Source: Caenibius tardaugens NBRC 16725 (GTDB taxonomy: Bacteria > Pseudomonadota > Alphaproteobacteria > Sphingomonadales > Sphingomonadaceae). Taken from it: 64,000 nt of DNA. The stretch is from positions 3,208,001 through 3,272,000 of the forward strand of contig NZ_CP034179.1 of assembly GCF_003860345.1 (NCBI RefSeq), in the 5' to 3' direction. The position numbers and the translations under genes are program-made. The notes below the pieces were generated by a model that saw only the letters and a list, made by a program, of their open reading frames with translations, ran no database searches and was not told the origin of the DNA. This document shows, in pieces, positions 8,693-17,679 of the stretch; the stretch's first letter is position 1, and each line of letters begins with the position of its first letter.

Positions 8693-9718
8693 CTATGCGG
8701 GGCGTTCCACAGCGCCCATGATTTCGCCCACTGTGGTGGGCTCCACACCGCGATGCTTCAGATGGGCAAGCACGGTCCGCCACCAGTCGTACAGCCGGTC
8801 AAGATCGGCCTGATCGCGGACATAGGGCGTATGGCCGGGGTGCAGGGAGGGGCTGTGAAACGACAGCACCAGAATCGGCAGGCCATCGTTCAGGGCCATG
8901 TCGATACCCTTGACCGCCTCGGTTGCGGTTACCCCTTCGGGCGTCAGAGGAATGCGATCGAGCAGGCGCAAATGCGCCAGTGCGCCACGCAACGCAGGAA
9001 TCCGCCAGAGCGCAGGGTAGAGCCAGTCGCCAAGGCGGCGCAGCGGCCCCGCGAAAACCGTGGTGAGCGGCAGTTCCAGCAGGCCCTGCGCCTTGTCGAT
9101 CCAGTAGGGATGCAACGGATGATCGCGATAGTTGCGGCCGCCCGACGCGGAATAATCGAAGCGCGATCGCACCGAACTGTCGATCGTCATCCCCATGTCT
9201 TTCAGCAGCGCGGCGCTGTTGGGGCCGAGTCCATAGCGCCCGGCGCGATAGATCCGCGGCTTGACCCCGATGTTCTCGACGATCCTGTCATGCAGCACGC
9301 GGAATTTTTCCCGTTCAATCCCTTCTGGAAGGTTCCCTGCGAAGCTGTTGAAGTTGCTGATTTCCTCATCGAATGGGGGATTGACCCAAGGGTGCAATTG
9401 CACGCCGACTTCCGCGCGCCCTGCCTGCACAGCCTCACGCAGGATAGTGCTGGCGAGAGGGGATGTCGCGATCGGATAGTCGATGAGATAGACCGGGACC
9501 ACACCCTGATCTTCGCAGAACGCCTGAAACACTTTCAGCGCGGGCAAATGCTTCAGGCTATGGCCATCGCGCTGGAAAGGGGCGTTCCAGTCGAACTCTT
9601 CTTCCGTGTCGACAGTAAGAAGAAAACGCGGTGCGAACCGGGCTGCGAAGTGTGCAGCCGCGGATGGATTCGGTAGATCGGTGATCGATCGCATCGCGTA
9701 AGCTGCCCCCTGATGCAT
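8693..9718 (-). CDS. Polysaccharide deacetylase family protein (WalW-type)
   Basis: A 341-residue protein with the carbohydrate-esterase 4/NodB fold seen in WalW-like proteins. [13 protein letters not shown] carries the first metal-binding Asp motif, [16 protein letters not shown] carries the His motif, [19 protein letters not shown] is the substrate-groove motif, and [15 protein letters not shown] lies near the C-terminus. In this branch the proteins usually act in surface-polysaccharide loci, but the substrate is unknown. The start may be ATG 9718 or the downstream ATG giving MRSITDLPN. The histidine kinase gene is immediately upstream and could be co-transcribed. Confidence 0.8.
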   Translation of the reverse strand: MHQGAAYAMRSITDLPNPSAAAHFAARFAPRFLLTVDTEEEFDWNAPFQRDGHSLKHLPALKVFQAFCEDQGVVPVYLIDYPIATSPLASTILREAVQAGRAEVGVQLHPWVNPPFDEEISNFNSFAGNLPEGIEREKFRVLHDRIVENIGVKPRIYRAGRYGLGPNSAALLKDMGMTIDSSVRSRFDYSASGGRNYRDHPLHPYWIDKAQGLLELPLTTVFAGPLRRLGDWLYPALWRIPALRGALAHLRLLDRIPLTPEGVTATEAVKGIDMALNDGLPILVLSFHSPSLHPGHTPYVRDQADLDRLYDWWRTVLAHLKHRGVEPTTVGEIMGAVERPA

Positions 9719-9736
9719 GGATCAGGCGGGCGTCCG

Positions 9737-11539
9737 CTACCGCCCTCGATCCTGCGCTTCCCCATGGCTAGGTAGCTCATCCTCTCCGGTCAAGAGCGGC
9801 AAGACCAGTTGCAGGATGCCATTGTCGAATGTGAGGCTGCCACCCACGGCCTGGGCTTCGGCACGGGCCAGGCGCAGCGTGAAGCCGGTACCGAACATGC
9901 CCGCGCTGACAGCGCGTTGCCCGCCATTTAGCGATGCGGAGAAAATATCCGTCGATCCCGAGAGGTTCGCGGGGATTTCGAACGCGGCAATAGCGTGTTC
10001 GCTGTCGCGCATGAAGCCAATGGCAAGCTCTTCGCCTGCACTGGCCTCGCCGACGATGGTTGCCAGAATACGCCAGCAGAGCCGTTCCGCATCGGCTTGT
10101 GTCAGCGCGACGATGGCAGGTGCGCCGTCGATCCCGGAAACCGCGATGTCGCTGGCGCGCGGGACGAGCGCAGGGCGAATCTGTTCCACCAGCGATGCCA
10201 GTACCGTGGCGAAATCGCAGTGCCCTTCGTCCAGTTCGAGCGCCCCGCTTTCCAGCCGCGCAAGCCGGTCCAGTTCATCGAAGCCGGCAAGAATACGGGC
10301 CGCGTCGCTGGCGATAGTGGCCGCCAGTGCGCGGTATTCATGCGGGGCGGGGCCATAGAGCTGCTGCTGGATGATTTCGGCAAAGCCCTGAATGGCATTC
10401 ACCGGGGTGCGCAGTTCATGAAGGATCTGGCGGACGCGATCCGCCATCGGGTCCGCACTGTCGGCAGCGGGGCCCGCATTGGCCGACGGGCGCCGCATGC
10501 GTCCACTATATCCGAGATAACCGCCTGTCTTGCGATCGAATTGCGGGATGGCATCAAGGCACCATATCCCTGCGATCGCTGGCGCGCCTTCAATCGTAAC
10601 CATGACTGCCTTCAGCGGTTGCCGGTGGCGCATGGCAGCAACCGCATCCTGATCGAGGCGTGCCGGTGCATCGGTACGTTGACTGGCCAGCATCAGTCCG
10701 TAGGCCATGGGCGCGTATGCCGGTTCGCACCAATCGATCCTTCCCGCCGCATCGGTGGTGAAATCGAAGGCGGGCGGCAGGGTTCCCCGCCGCGCATCGT
10801 GCAGATCGTTGAGCGGCAGCAGCGGGGCATCGCTGCCGCGCATCAGGGGGGCTGGTTTCTGGCTGCTCGCGTTGCTTCTGGCCCGCTGGAAGGCTTCGAT
10901 CCGGCGAACCAGCGCGCCGATCGCAAGATCGTCACCGTTGTCGGCCTCCGGGCCAGCCGGTGTCTGGACAGGCGGCAGGGGACGCAACGGGGTGACAACT
11001 GCAAAAACAGACGAGGCGGCAATGGGTGTCGGTTCCGCTCCGGGTGTTCCAACCCCGTCATCGGGTTGTACGAGCGTGTCGGACAATTCGAGGATGTCGG
11101 GTGCGGGAAGCACCAGATCGTTGACACCCAGCCGCTCCAGCAAGGCATTGGTGCCTGGTTCGAGGTCGCGGCGATGGCGCAGAAACCCGCGTGCGGCGAC
11201 AGACAAATCGGGGATCAGCGTTTGCCAGTCGGCATCCTGCAGGCGTGCGACAGCCATTGTGGCCGTGGCGATTTCCCCTTCCTGCGCAGCGAGAATCGCA
11301 ACGAGCGCGGGATTGGCAAGGCGCATACCGGGTTCGCGGATAATGGCGCTGCGCTGGGCTGAGGGAAGTTCTCCGGACAGGACCGCCAACCGTTCGTATG
11401 CGGCATCGACCTGTGAGCCATCGGCATAGCGGGGCAGGGTACCCAGAAGATCGAGCAATTGCCGATACTGCGTGCGCAACGCACGATCACTGCCTGTCCC
11501 GGTGCGCAACACGGTGGCAAGGCGGTCATCGAAGTACAT
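9737..11539 (-). CDS. Cytoplasmic histidine kinase-like protein with degenerate ATPase domain
   Basis: A 600-residue protein without signal peptide or transmembrane segments. A clear HisKA dimerisation/phosphoacceptor helix is present (ILHELRTPVNAIQGFAE, the phospho-His within HELRTP), preceded by a PAS-like region. The following HATPase_c region is weak. No Asn-bearing N box is seen where LCWRILATIVGEASAGEEL occurs, no DxGxG G1 motif is recognisable, and only a G2-like GTGFTLRLARAEAQAVGG remains. It may be a pseudokinase or scaffold in the manner of DivL-like proteins, or a divergent kinase. No response regulator is adjacent. The start ATG 11539 gives MYFDDRLATV. Confidence 0.75.
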   Translation of the reverse strand: MYFDDRLATVLRTGTGSDRALRTQYRQLLDLLGTLPRYADGSQVDAAYERLAVLSGELPSAQRSAIIREPGMRLANPALVAILAAQEGEIATATMAVARLQDADWQTLIPDLSVAARGFLRHRRDLEPGTNALLERLGVNDLVLPAPDILELSDTLVQPDDGVGTPGAEPTPIAASSVFAVVTPLRPLPPVQTPAGPEADNGDDLAIGALVRRIEAFQRARSNASSQKPAPLMRGSDAPLLPLNDLHDARRGTLPPAFDFTTDAAGRIDWCEPAYAPMAYGLMLASQRTDAPARLDQDAVAAMRHRQPLKAVMVTIEGAPAIAGIWCLDAIPQFDRKTGGYLGYSGRMRRPSANAGPAADSADPMADRVRQILHELRTPVNAIQGFAEIIQQQLYGPAPHEYRALAATIASDAARILAGFDELDRLARLESGALELDEGHCDFATVLASLVEQIRPALVPRASDIAVSGIDGAPAIVALTQADAERLCWRILATIVGEASAGEELAIGFMRDSEHAIAAFEIPANLSGSTDIFSASLNGGQRAVSAGMFGTGFTLRLARAEAQAVGGSLTFDNGILQLVLPLLTGEDELPSHGEAQDRGR

Positions 11540-11758
11540 GCAGTCTCACTAACAACCGCGCACAGGCGCGGATCTGGGGAATCAATCGCGCGAGGGGTCT
11601 AGCACCAACAAAACGGGTCTGCATCAGCCCTGACATGGTCGTCGCAAAGCGGGACAGGCGTATTAAGCATGTTCATTAATAGATAAGCCTGTGTTTGTTG
11701 TGTGCTATACTATTTGGCGAGGAAGCTGGCTTGCCGGTGTAGTAGGGGGAAGTACCAC

Positions 11759-12223
11759 TTGGATAGTTTCGATAAGATTGATCGACGGCTGCTTTCCGAA
11801 CTGCAGGCCGAAGGGCGTGTGACAAATGTGGAACTCGCCAAGCGCGTGGGGCTGACCGCTCCGCCGTGCCTTCGGCGTATGCGCGCGCTAGAAGATGCGG
11901 GTGTTATTCGCGGATATCACGCCGATATCGATCCGGCGAAGATGGGCTTTTCCATCACGGTATTCGCCATGGTTAGTTTGAAAAGTCAGGCCGAGGCTGA
12001 TTTGCGGGCCTTTGAAGAACATATGCGTGCGCTGCCCGATGTGCGCGAATGCCATATGTTGAACGGCGAGATCGATTTCATTCTTAAAATCGTCAGCCGT
12101 GACTTGCAGAGCTTTCAGGAATTTCTCACCAGCAGACTGACGCCGGCGCCGAATGTTGCCAGCGTCAAGACATCGCTGACAATCCGCACGGCCAAGCAGA
12201 TTCCCGGGGTGCCGCTGGATTGA
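11759..12223 (+). CDS. Lrp/AsnC family transcriptional regulator
   Basis: A 154-residue regulator if translation starts at TTG 11759. That codon is preceded by AGGGGGA at 11743-11749 and gives the usual family start LDSFDKIDRRLLSELQAEGR. An in-frame ATG at 11702 would add 19 residues unlike the family, with no ribosome site. Residues 1-60 are the winged-helix DNA-binding domain (VELAKRVGLTAPPCLRRM), and the rest is the RAM ligand-sensing domain with ECHMLNGEIDFILKIVS. It may respond to an amino acid. It is divergent from the histidine kinase and convergent with accC. Confidence 0.85.
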   Translation: MDSFDKIDRRLLSELQAEGRVTNVELAKRVGLTAPPCLRRMRALEDAGVIRGYHADIDPAKMGFSITVFAMVSLKSQAEADLRAFEEHMRALPDVRECHMLNGEIDFILKIVSRDLQSFQEFLTSRLTPAPNVASVKTSLTIRTAKQIPGVPLD

Positions 12224-12326
12224 CGGGCGGCTTAACCAAATTGCACTGTGGATAAGCGGCTGTCGCGTCCGCTGTTTAACCTGCCGCCGATGATACCGGA
12301 TCAAACCGGCGGCAGGGAACGGGTAA

Positions 12327-13679
12327 TCAGTCAGCCTGCCGTTTGGCGAGCCATTCTTCCAGCCACTTGATCGAATAGTCGCCGTTCAGGAAATCAGGTT
12401 CCTGCATTAGCGCTTCGTGCAGCGGGATCGAGGTCTTGACCCCGCCGATCACCATTTCTTCGAGCGCCCGGCGCAGACGCATGATGCATCCTTCGCGGGT
12501 GCGCCCATAGACGATCAGCTTGGCGATCATGGAATCGTAATAAGGCGGAATCCGGTACCCGGCGTAAAGGCCGGAATCGACGCGTACATGCATGCCGCCA
12601 GCCGCGTGATAGCTGGTCACTTCACCCGGTGAAGGCGTGAATGTGAACGCATCTTCGGCATTGATGCGGCATTCGATGGCGTGCCCGCTGAAGCGCAGTT
12701 CATCCTGCGTGACGGACAGCGGTTTGCCATCGGCGATGCGGATCTGTTCGCGCACCAGATCAAGCCCGGTGATCGCTTCGGTTACCGGGTGTTCGACCTG
12801 CAGGCGGGTGTTCATTTCAATGAAGTAGAACTTGCCGTCTTCCCACAGGAATTCGATGGTGCCGGCGCCGCGATAGCCCATGTCGGCCATCGCCTTGGAA
12901 ACGATGCCGCCCATCCGTTCACGTTCTTCGGGTGAGATCACGGGGGAAGGGGCTTCTTCCAGAACCTTCTGGTGGCGCCGCTGCAGCGAACAGTCGCGTT
13001 CCCCAAGGTGAATGGCATTGCCACGCCCGTCACCGAAAATCTGGAATTCGATATGGCGGGGATTGGCGAGATACTTCTCGATATAGACGGTGTCGTCGCC
13101 AAAGGCGGCTTTGGCTTCGCTTTTCGCCTGGCTGACGAGGGTTTCGAGGCTGGCTTCGTCAGGGATGACTTTCATCCCGCGGCCGCCACCGCCCGATGCG
13201 GCTTTCACCAGAACCGGATAGCCGATTTCGGCGGCAACCCGTTTCGCCTCTTCCGTCGTTTCGATGGCGCCATCCGAACCGGGAACCAGCGGCAGGCCCA
13301 GCGCACCGGCTGTCCGCTTGGCTTCCACCTTGTCGCCCATAGTGCGGATATGTTCGGGTTTCGGCCCGATCCATGCGATGTTGTGCGCTTCCACGATTTC
13401 CGCAAACTTGGCATTTTCGGAAAGGAAGCCATAACCGGGGTGGATCGCATCGGCATGCGTGATTTCGGCTGCCGAGATGATCGCCGCGATATTGAGATAG
13501 CTGTCTGCCGCAGCCGGGGGGCCGATGCAAACGGCGCTGTCGGCAAGGCGGACATGCATCGCGTCGGCATCCGCAGTGGAATGCACGGCAACGGTTTCAA
13601 TGCCCATTTCATGGGCCGCGCGATGGATGCGCAGCGCGATTTCACCGCGGTTGGCGATCAGGATGCGGGTAATAGCCAT
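12327..13679 (-). CDS. accC: Acetyl-CoA carboxylase biotin carboxylase subunit
   Basis: A 450-residue ATP-grasp enzyme that carboxylates the biotin of AccB in the first step of fatty acid synthesis. Visible are the N-terminal RILIANRGEIALRIHRAA, the glycine-rich ATP loop KAASGGGGRGMKV, the catalytic region EMNTRLQVEHPVTE and the C-terminal lid/wing region FTFTPSPGEVTSYH. It lies 16 bases downstream of accB, the standard accBC operon order. Length is normal. Confidence 0.96.
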   Translation of the reverse strand: MAITRILIANRGEIALRIHRAAHEMGIETVAVHSTADADAMHVRLADSAVCIGPPAAADSYLNIAAIISAAEITHADAIHPGYGFLSENAKFAEIVEAHNIAWIGPKPEHIRTMGDKVEAKRTAGALGLPLVPGSDGAIETTEEAKRVAAEIGYPVLVKAASGGGGRGMKVIPDEASLETLVSQAKSEAKAAFGDDTVYIEKYLANPRHIEFQIFGDGRGNAIHLGERDCSLQRRHQKVLEEAPSPVISPEERERMGGIVSKAMADMGYRGAGTIEFLWEDGKFYFIEMNTRLQVEHPVTEAITGLDLVREQIRIADGKPLSVTQDELRFSGHAIECRINAEDAFTFTPSPGEVTSYHAAGGMHVRVDSGLYAGYRIPPYYDSMIAKLIVYGRTREGCIMRLRRALEEMVIGGVKTSIPLHEALMQEPDFLNGDYSIKWLEEWLAKRQAD

Positions 13680-13695
13680 CGGGGGCCCTGCCTGC

Positions 13696-14193
13696 TCAGC
13701 CGATTACGACGAGCGGCTGATCGAATTCGACCGGCTGCGCGTTTTCGACGAGGATCGCCTTGACCGTTCCGGCTGCCGGGGCGGTGATCGGGTTCATGAC
13801 TTTCATCGCTTCCACGATCAGCAGCGTATCCCCGGCTTTTACCTGGCTGCCGACGCTGACAAATGCGGCGGAACCCGGTTCGGGGGAGAGATAGACGGTG
13901 CCGACCATCGGCGATTTCACGGCATTGCCATCCATGGCGGGGGCTGCGGGCGCTTCTGCGGCGGCAGGGGCCGGTGCGGCAGCGACGGGAGCGGGCGCGG
14001 CGACAAGCGCGGGCGCGGCAAACTGGGTGGCGGCAGCAGCGGCGCGCGAGACCTTGATCTTGCGTTCGCCGTCTTCAACCTCGATTTCCGTCAGTCCGGT
14101 TTCATTCAGCAATTCGGCCAGTTCGCGGACCAGTGTGCTGTCGACCCTCATGCCGCTTGCGCGGCTGGCGGCGGAATCTTTGGATTCGGACAT
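13696..14193 (-). CDS. accB: Acetyl-CoA carboxylase biotin carboxyl carrier protein
   Basis: A 165-residue carrier. It has an N-terminal helical region (residues 16-48), a long Ala/Pro linker (about 50-88) and the biotinyl domain with [10 protein letters not shown]. Lys131 in the EAMKV motif is the residue biotinylated by BirA. It is immediately upstream of accC. The start ATG 14193 gives [17 protein letters not shown] 14151 (MRVDST) would drop 14 residues and is a weaker option. Confidence 0.95.
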   Translation of the reverse strand: MSESKDSAASRASGMRVDSTLVRELAELLNETGLTEIEVEDGERKIKVSRAAAAATQFAAPALVAAPAPVAAAPAPAAAEAPAAPAMDGNAVKSPMVGTVYLSPEPGSAAFVSVGSQVKAGDTLLIVEAMKVMNPITAPAAGTVKAILVENAQPVEFDQPLVVIG

Positions 14194-14294
14194 GCGTCCC
14201 TCTTGCTCGTTGAAATACCGGGGCCGCTATGCGGCGGGGCGACGGTGCTGGCAAGAGGGGAGCGGGCAAAATCCCCGCGAACGCATCGGAAAGC

Positions 14295-14732
14295 TCAAAG
14301 ATTCGGCACTTTTTCCAATGCAAGAATATAGCTTTTTGCACCGTGGCCGGAAACGCAATCCACCGCCACCATGCCGACATAGCTGATATGGCGGAACGGT
14401 TCGCGTTCCTTCGGCTCGGAAATGTGGACCTCGATGACCGGTGTGCGGATCGCCTTGATGGCATCGTGCAGGGCGATCGAGGTGTGTGTGTATGCCCCGG
14501 CGTTAAGCAGGACGGCGCGCGCACCTTCTGCCTGCGCTTCATGCAGCCAGTCGATCAAATGGCCTTCATGGTTGGATTGGCGCACGTCCACTTCCAGGCC
14601 CAGTTCCATGGCGCGATCTTCCAGCATCCCGGCAATATCGTCGAGCGTGGTGGAGCCGTAGATTTCCGGTTCGCGCGTGCCGAGAAGATTGAGGTTCGGT
14701 CCGTTAAGGACATAGACGACGGGGTTGGCCAT
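14295..14732 (-). CDS. aroQ: 3-dehydroquinate dehydratase, type II
   Basis: A 145-residue enzyme that dehydrates 3-dehydroquinate in the shikimate pathway. The start ATG 14732 gives the classical N-terminus VYVLNGPNLNLLGTREPEIY. The catalytic and substrate-lid residues follow, then QSNHEGHLIDWL and NAGAYTHTSIALHDAI, and HISEPKEREPFRH. The open frame extends about 67 codons upstream, but that part is not family-like. aroQ-accB-accC is a common alphaproteobacterial gene order, with a gap of about 100 bases to accB. Confidence 0.95.
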   Translation of the reverse strand: MANPVVYVLNGPNLNLLGTREPEIYGSTTLDDIAGMLEDRAMELGLEVDVRQSNHEGHLIDWLHEAQAEGARAVLLNAGAYTHTSIALHDAIKAIRTPVIEVHISEPKEREPFRHISYVGMVAVDCVSGHGAKSYILALEKVPNL

Positions 14733-14814
14733 AAGTGACTCTTTGCCTGAATCTGCGGGATGGCGGGGCATAGCGGCCCGCCATCCTGTTTGTCGACGCT
14801 TTCTGTTTGTCGAT

Positions 14815-15228
14815 TTATTTGTCGATGCCTTTCGCCTTCCCCCATTGGCGGGCGGCGGTGTAGCCGAGATAGCCGGTGCCGAAGAGCGCATAAAGTGGCT
14901 CCGGCAGGCCGTTGAGATAAGCATTGATGCCATTGGCGACAGCCTGCGCGGTGTGCAGGTCGGCGGCCGCCAGTAGCCCCATGGGGATTGCCCAGAGGAT
15001 CATAACATACATGACGTAGAGAAAACTGGGGCGTGCGCGGCTGGTCCAGGGATCGGGTGAGTGCGCTTCTGCAACGATGGCGGACAGGCGCGCCTGTATC
15101 GTTTCCAGTTCCTGCGACCCCTGAAGCCGGATCAGTTCCAGCTTGGCTTTGTCGCGCGCTTCCTTGTCCGGAATGATCTTGTCGATGATGGATGAAAGCG
15201 GGCCGATGATGGCTTCGAGAATACCCAT
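14815..15228 (-). CDS. 3-TM holin of gene-transfer-agent type
   Basis: A 137-residue protein starting at ATG 15228 (MGILEAIIGPLSSIIDKIIP). It has an N-terminal amphipathic/charged region (DKEARDKAKLELIRLQGSQE), then hydrophobic stretches around SFLYVMYVMILWAIPMGLL and a C-terminal EPLYALFGTGYLGYTAARQW. This layout matches the Holin_3TMs family used for release of gene transfer agents in alphaproteobacteria; the assignment is from pattern memory. No endolysin or GTA structural gene is nearby, consistent with such lysis genes being unlinked from the main GTA cluster. It lies between aroQ and tRNA-Pro. Confidence 0.7.
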   Translation of the reverse strand: MGILEAIIGPLSSIIDKIIPDKEARDKAKLELIRLQGSQELETIQARLSAIVAEAHSPDPWTSRARPSFLYVMYVMILWAIPMGLLAAADLHTAQAVANGINAYLNGLPEPLYALFGTGYLGYTAARQWGKAKGIDK

Positions 15229-15361
15229 GGTCGCGAATCCCTGTTGTGTGGTGTTTCGCGGGGTCAGATAACCATATCGCTTCGTGTAGGAAAATGGATT
15301 CGCCAGATCGCGCCGCCCGGTGTGGACGGGTGCGATAGGGGTGGTTTTGGGGAAATTCCAC

Positions 15362-15438
15362 TGGTCGGGACGAGAGGATTCGAACCTCCGACCCCCACAC
15401 CCCCAGTGTGATGCGCTACCAGGCTGCGCTACGTCCCG
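15362..15438 (-). tRNA. tRNA-Pro (GGG)
   Basis: Read on the minus strand this is a 77-base cloverleaf with encoded CCA. The acceptor CGGGACG pairs with CGTCCCG, the D arm is TAGCGCAGCCTGGTAGCGCA, and the anticodon stem TCACA/TGTGG encloses loop CTGGGGG with anticodon GGG. The T arm is GGAGGTTCGAATCCTCT. Confidence 0.95.
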
Positions 15439-15719
15439 AGTCAGTGGAGGCGCGCCTATAGGCATAGCTATCGGGCATGGCAAGCAGCTGTGACACCGGT
15501 TGTGCATTTTGCCGGTACAGCAATTGTACAGAAGCGGGGTGGCAACGGCCCGCACGGGGGCCGTGTGCTGTCGAATGCCTTGCTGTCTGCGCGTTGCCAG
15601 TGAGTTTCTTTGCTGCTAGGCGCGCAACCTTTCGTTGGGAAGGGCAATCCGTGCCGCATCTGCGGTCAATGCCTTTCCTCAAAATGACCGGGATTGCTCC
15701 GCTTCTCAAGGGTGTGTCG

Positions 15720-16049
15720 ATGCTTGATATTTTGTCTGCAGCCGCTTCTGCCGGGGGCGATGCCCCGCCCGTGTGGATCAGCTGGTTGCCGATCCTCGGT
15801 ATGATCGTAATTTTCTGGTTCCTGATCATCCGCCCGCAAATGCGTCAGCAGAAAGAGCATAAGGCCAAGGTGGCTGGCATGAAAAAGGGCGATATGGTCG
15901 TCACGGCCGGGGGCCTTGTCGGTAAAGTGATCAAGGTTGACGACCACTATGCCGAACTCGAACTCGGGCAGAATGTCCGCGTGAAAGCGGTGAAAAGCAC
16001 CATTGGCGATATCATCCCGCCCGGCGGTTCTTCCCCGGCAAACGACTGA
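15720..16049 (+). CDS. yajC: Sec translocon accessory protein YajC
   Basis: A 109-residue inner membrane protein, first gene of yajC-secD-secF. ATG 15720 gives MLDILSAAASAGGDAPP, then a single transmembrane helix (ILGMIVIFWFLIIRPQMRQQ) and the cytoplasmic domain with GDMVVTAGGLVGKV and the end VKSTIGDIIPPG. The frame remains open upstream, but the extension is not family-like. It is 12 bases ahead of secD. Confidence 0.93.
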   Translation: MLDILSAAASAGGDAPPVWISWLPILGMIVIFWFLIIRPQMRQQKEHKAKVAGMKKGDMVVTAGGLVGKVIKVDDHYAELELGQNVRVKAVKSTIGDIIPPGGSSPAND

Positions 16050-16061
16050 GATCGGACGTAG

Positions 16062-17666
16062 ATGCTCGAATTTCCCCCTTGGAAAAGAGCCTGGCTGTGG
16101 TTTGTGACGCTGGCGCTTTCGGTGGCAGCGCTGCCATCGCTGGTGTCAGTGGCAGGCGGAAGCTGGCCATCGTTCCTGCCGAACCCCCAGGTTCATCTCG
16201 GTCTCGACCTTGCTGGCGGTAGCCATATCCTGCTGGAAGCCGATTCCAAGCAGGTAGCCGTACAACGGCTCGAAGCCATGGAAGAATCGGTGCGCGGTGC
16301 GCTGCGCAATGCCGAACCGCGCGTGCGCGTCGGTGATTTTTCCAGCCGCGATGGCCGTCTGTCGTTCATGGTCGAGGATCTCGGGCAGGTGGACGCCGCG
16401 CGCGAAGCGATCCTGCCGCTGACATCCGGCGCCGGTATGACCGGGCAACGCGACTGGCGCATTCAGGTGGTTGATGGGCAACGGTTCATCCTGACGCCGA
16501 GCCAGGCGGGGATCGACAAGGCCGTAACCGATGCGATGGACAGCGCCACCGAAGTCGTGCGCAAGCGTATCGACGCGCTGGGCACCCGCGAGCCGACGAT
16601 CATCCGCCAGGGCGCGACCCGAATCGTGGTTCAGGTTCCCGGTCTGCAGGACCCGGAACAGCTCAAGGAATTGCTCGGTCAGACCGCCAAGCTCGAATTC
16701 AAGCTGGTCGATACGACTGCGCTGCCCAGCGATATCGCGCAGGGCATTGCGCCTCCGGGCAGTGAAATTGTGCCTTACGCCGAAGCCCAGCCGGGCCAGC
16801 CCGGGTTTATCGCGGTCAAGCGTCTGGGCGGGATCAAGGGCGACAATCTGACCAATGCCCAGCAGGGGTTTTCCCAGCAGGGCAACCAGCCGGTGGTGAA
16901 TATCACGTTCAACCAGCAGGGCGGCTCCCGCTTCGCCAAGCTGACGACGGAAAACGTCAACCGGCCTTTCGCGATCATTCTTGATGGCAAAGTGCTTTCC
17001 GCACCCAACATCAATGAACCGATTCTGGGCGGCAGCGCGCAGATTTCCGGCAATTTCACGGTAGAAAGCGCGACGCAGCTGGCGATTTCGCTGCGTTCCG
17101 GTGCTCTGCCGGTCGACCTCAAGGTGATTGAGGAACGCACTGTCGGGCCTGACCTTGGTGCGGACTCGATCGTCAAGGGCGCGATCGCGATGCTGGTCGG
17201 TACGGTCGCGTTGATGACGTTCATCGTGCTGTCGTATGGCCGTTTCGGCGTCTATGCCTGCTGGGCGCTGTTCCTCAACATCCTGATGATCATCGGTGTC
17301 ATGGGGATCGCCGGGACAACCCTGACCTTGCCGGGTATCGCGGGCTTCGTGCTTACTATCGGTGCGGCGGTGGATGCCAACGTGCTGATTAACGAACGTA
17401 TCCGCGAGGAACGACGACGCGGCCGACGGGTCGTCCAGTCGGTGGAACTGGGATACAAGGAAGCCAGCCGGGCGATTTTCGACGCCAATATCACCAACGT
17501 GATCGCGGCTGTGCTGATGTTCCTGTTCGGCTCCGGCCCAGTCCGCGGTTTCGCCGTGGTGCTGATGATCGGTATCGTGACCTCGGTCTTTACCGCGGTG
17601 ACCATGACCCGCATGTGGGTTGCCAACTGGTTGCGCAAGGCGCGGCCAACTGACCTGAACCTGTGA
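16062..17666 (+). CDS. secD: Protein translocase subunit SecD
   Basis: A 534-residue inner membrane protein that with SecF uses the proton motive force to finish protein export. It has an N-terminal transmembrane helix, then the SecD signature HLGLDLAGGSHILLE, a large periplasmic P1 domain (roughly residues 60-370) and five C-terminal helices. These contain TLPGIAGFVLTIGAAVDANV and NERIREERRRGR, which include the conserved charged residues. It is followed by secF after 13 bases. Confidence 0.97.
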   Translation: MLEFPPWKRAWLWFVTLALSVAALPSLVSVAGGSWPSFLPNPQVHLGLDLAGGSHILLEADSKQVAVQRLEAMEESVRGALRNAEPRVRVGDFSSRDGRLSFMVEDLGQVDAAREAILPLTSGAGMTGQRDWRIQVVDGQRFILTPSQAGIDKAVTDAMDSATEVVRKRIDALGTREPTIIRQGATRIVVQVPGLQDPEQLKELLGQTAKLEFKLVDTTALPSDIAQGIAPPGSEIVPYAEAQPGQPGFIAVKRLGGIKGDNLTNAQQGFSQQGNQPVVNITFNQQGGSRFAKLTTENVNRPFAIILDGKVLSAPNINEPILGGSAQISGNFTVESATQLAISLRSGALPVDLKVIEERTVGPDLGADSIVKGAIAMLVGTVALMTFIVLSYGRFGVYACWALFLNILMIIGVMGIAGTTLTLPGIAGFVLTIGAAVDANVLINERIREERRRGRRVVQSVELGYKEASRAIFDANITNVIAAVLMFLFGSGPVRGFAVVLMIGIVTSVFTAVTMTRMWVANWLRKARPTDLNL

Positions 17667-17679
17667 GAGGAGAGGATTG

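Noticed and set aside
11702-11758. ATG 11702 as the start of the Lrp regulator
   Set aside because: It adds a cysteine-rich segment foreign to the family and has no ribosome site. TTG 11759 has AGGGGGA at correct distance.
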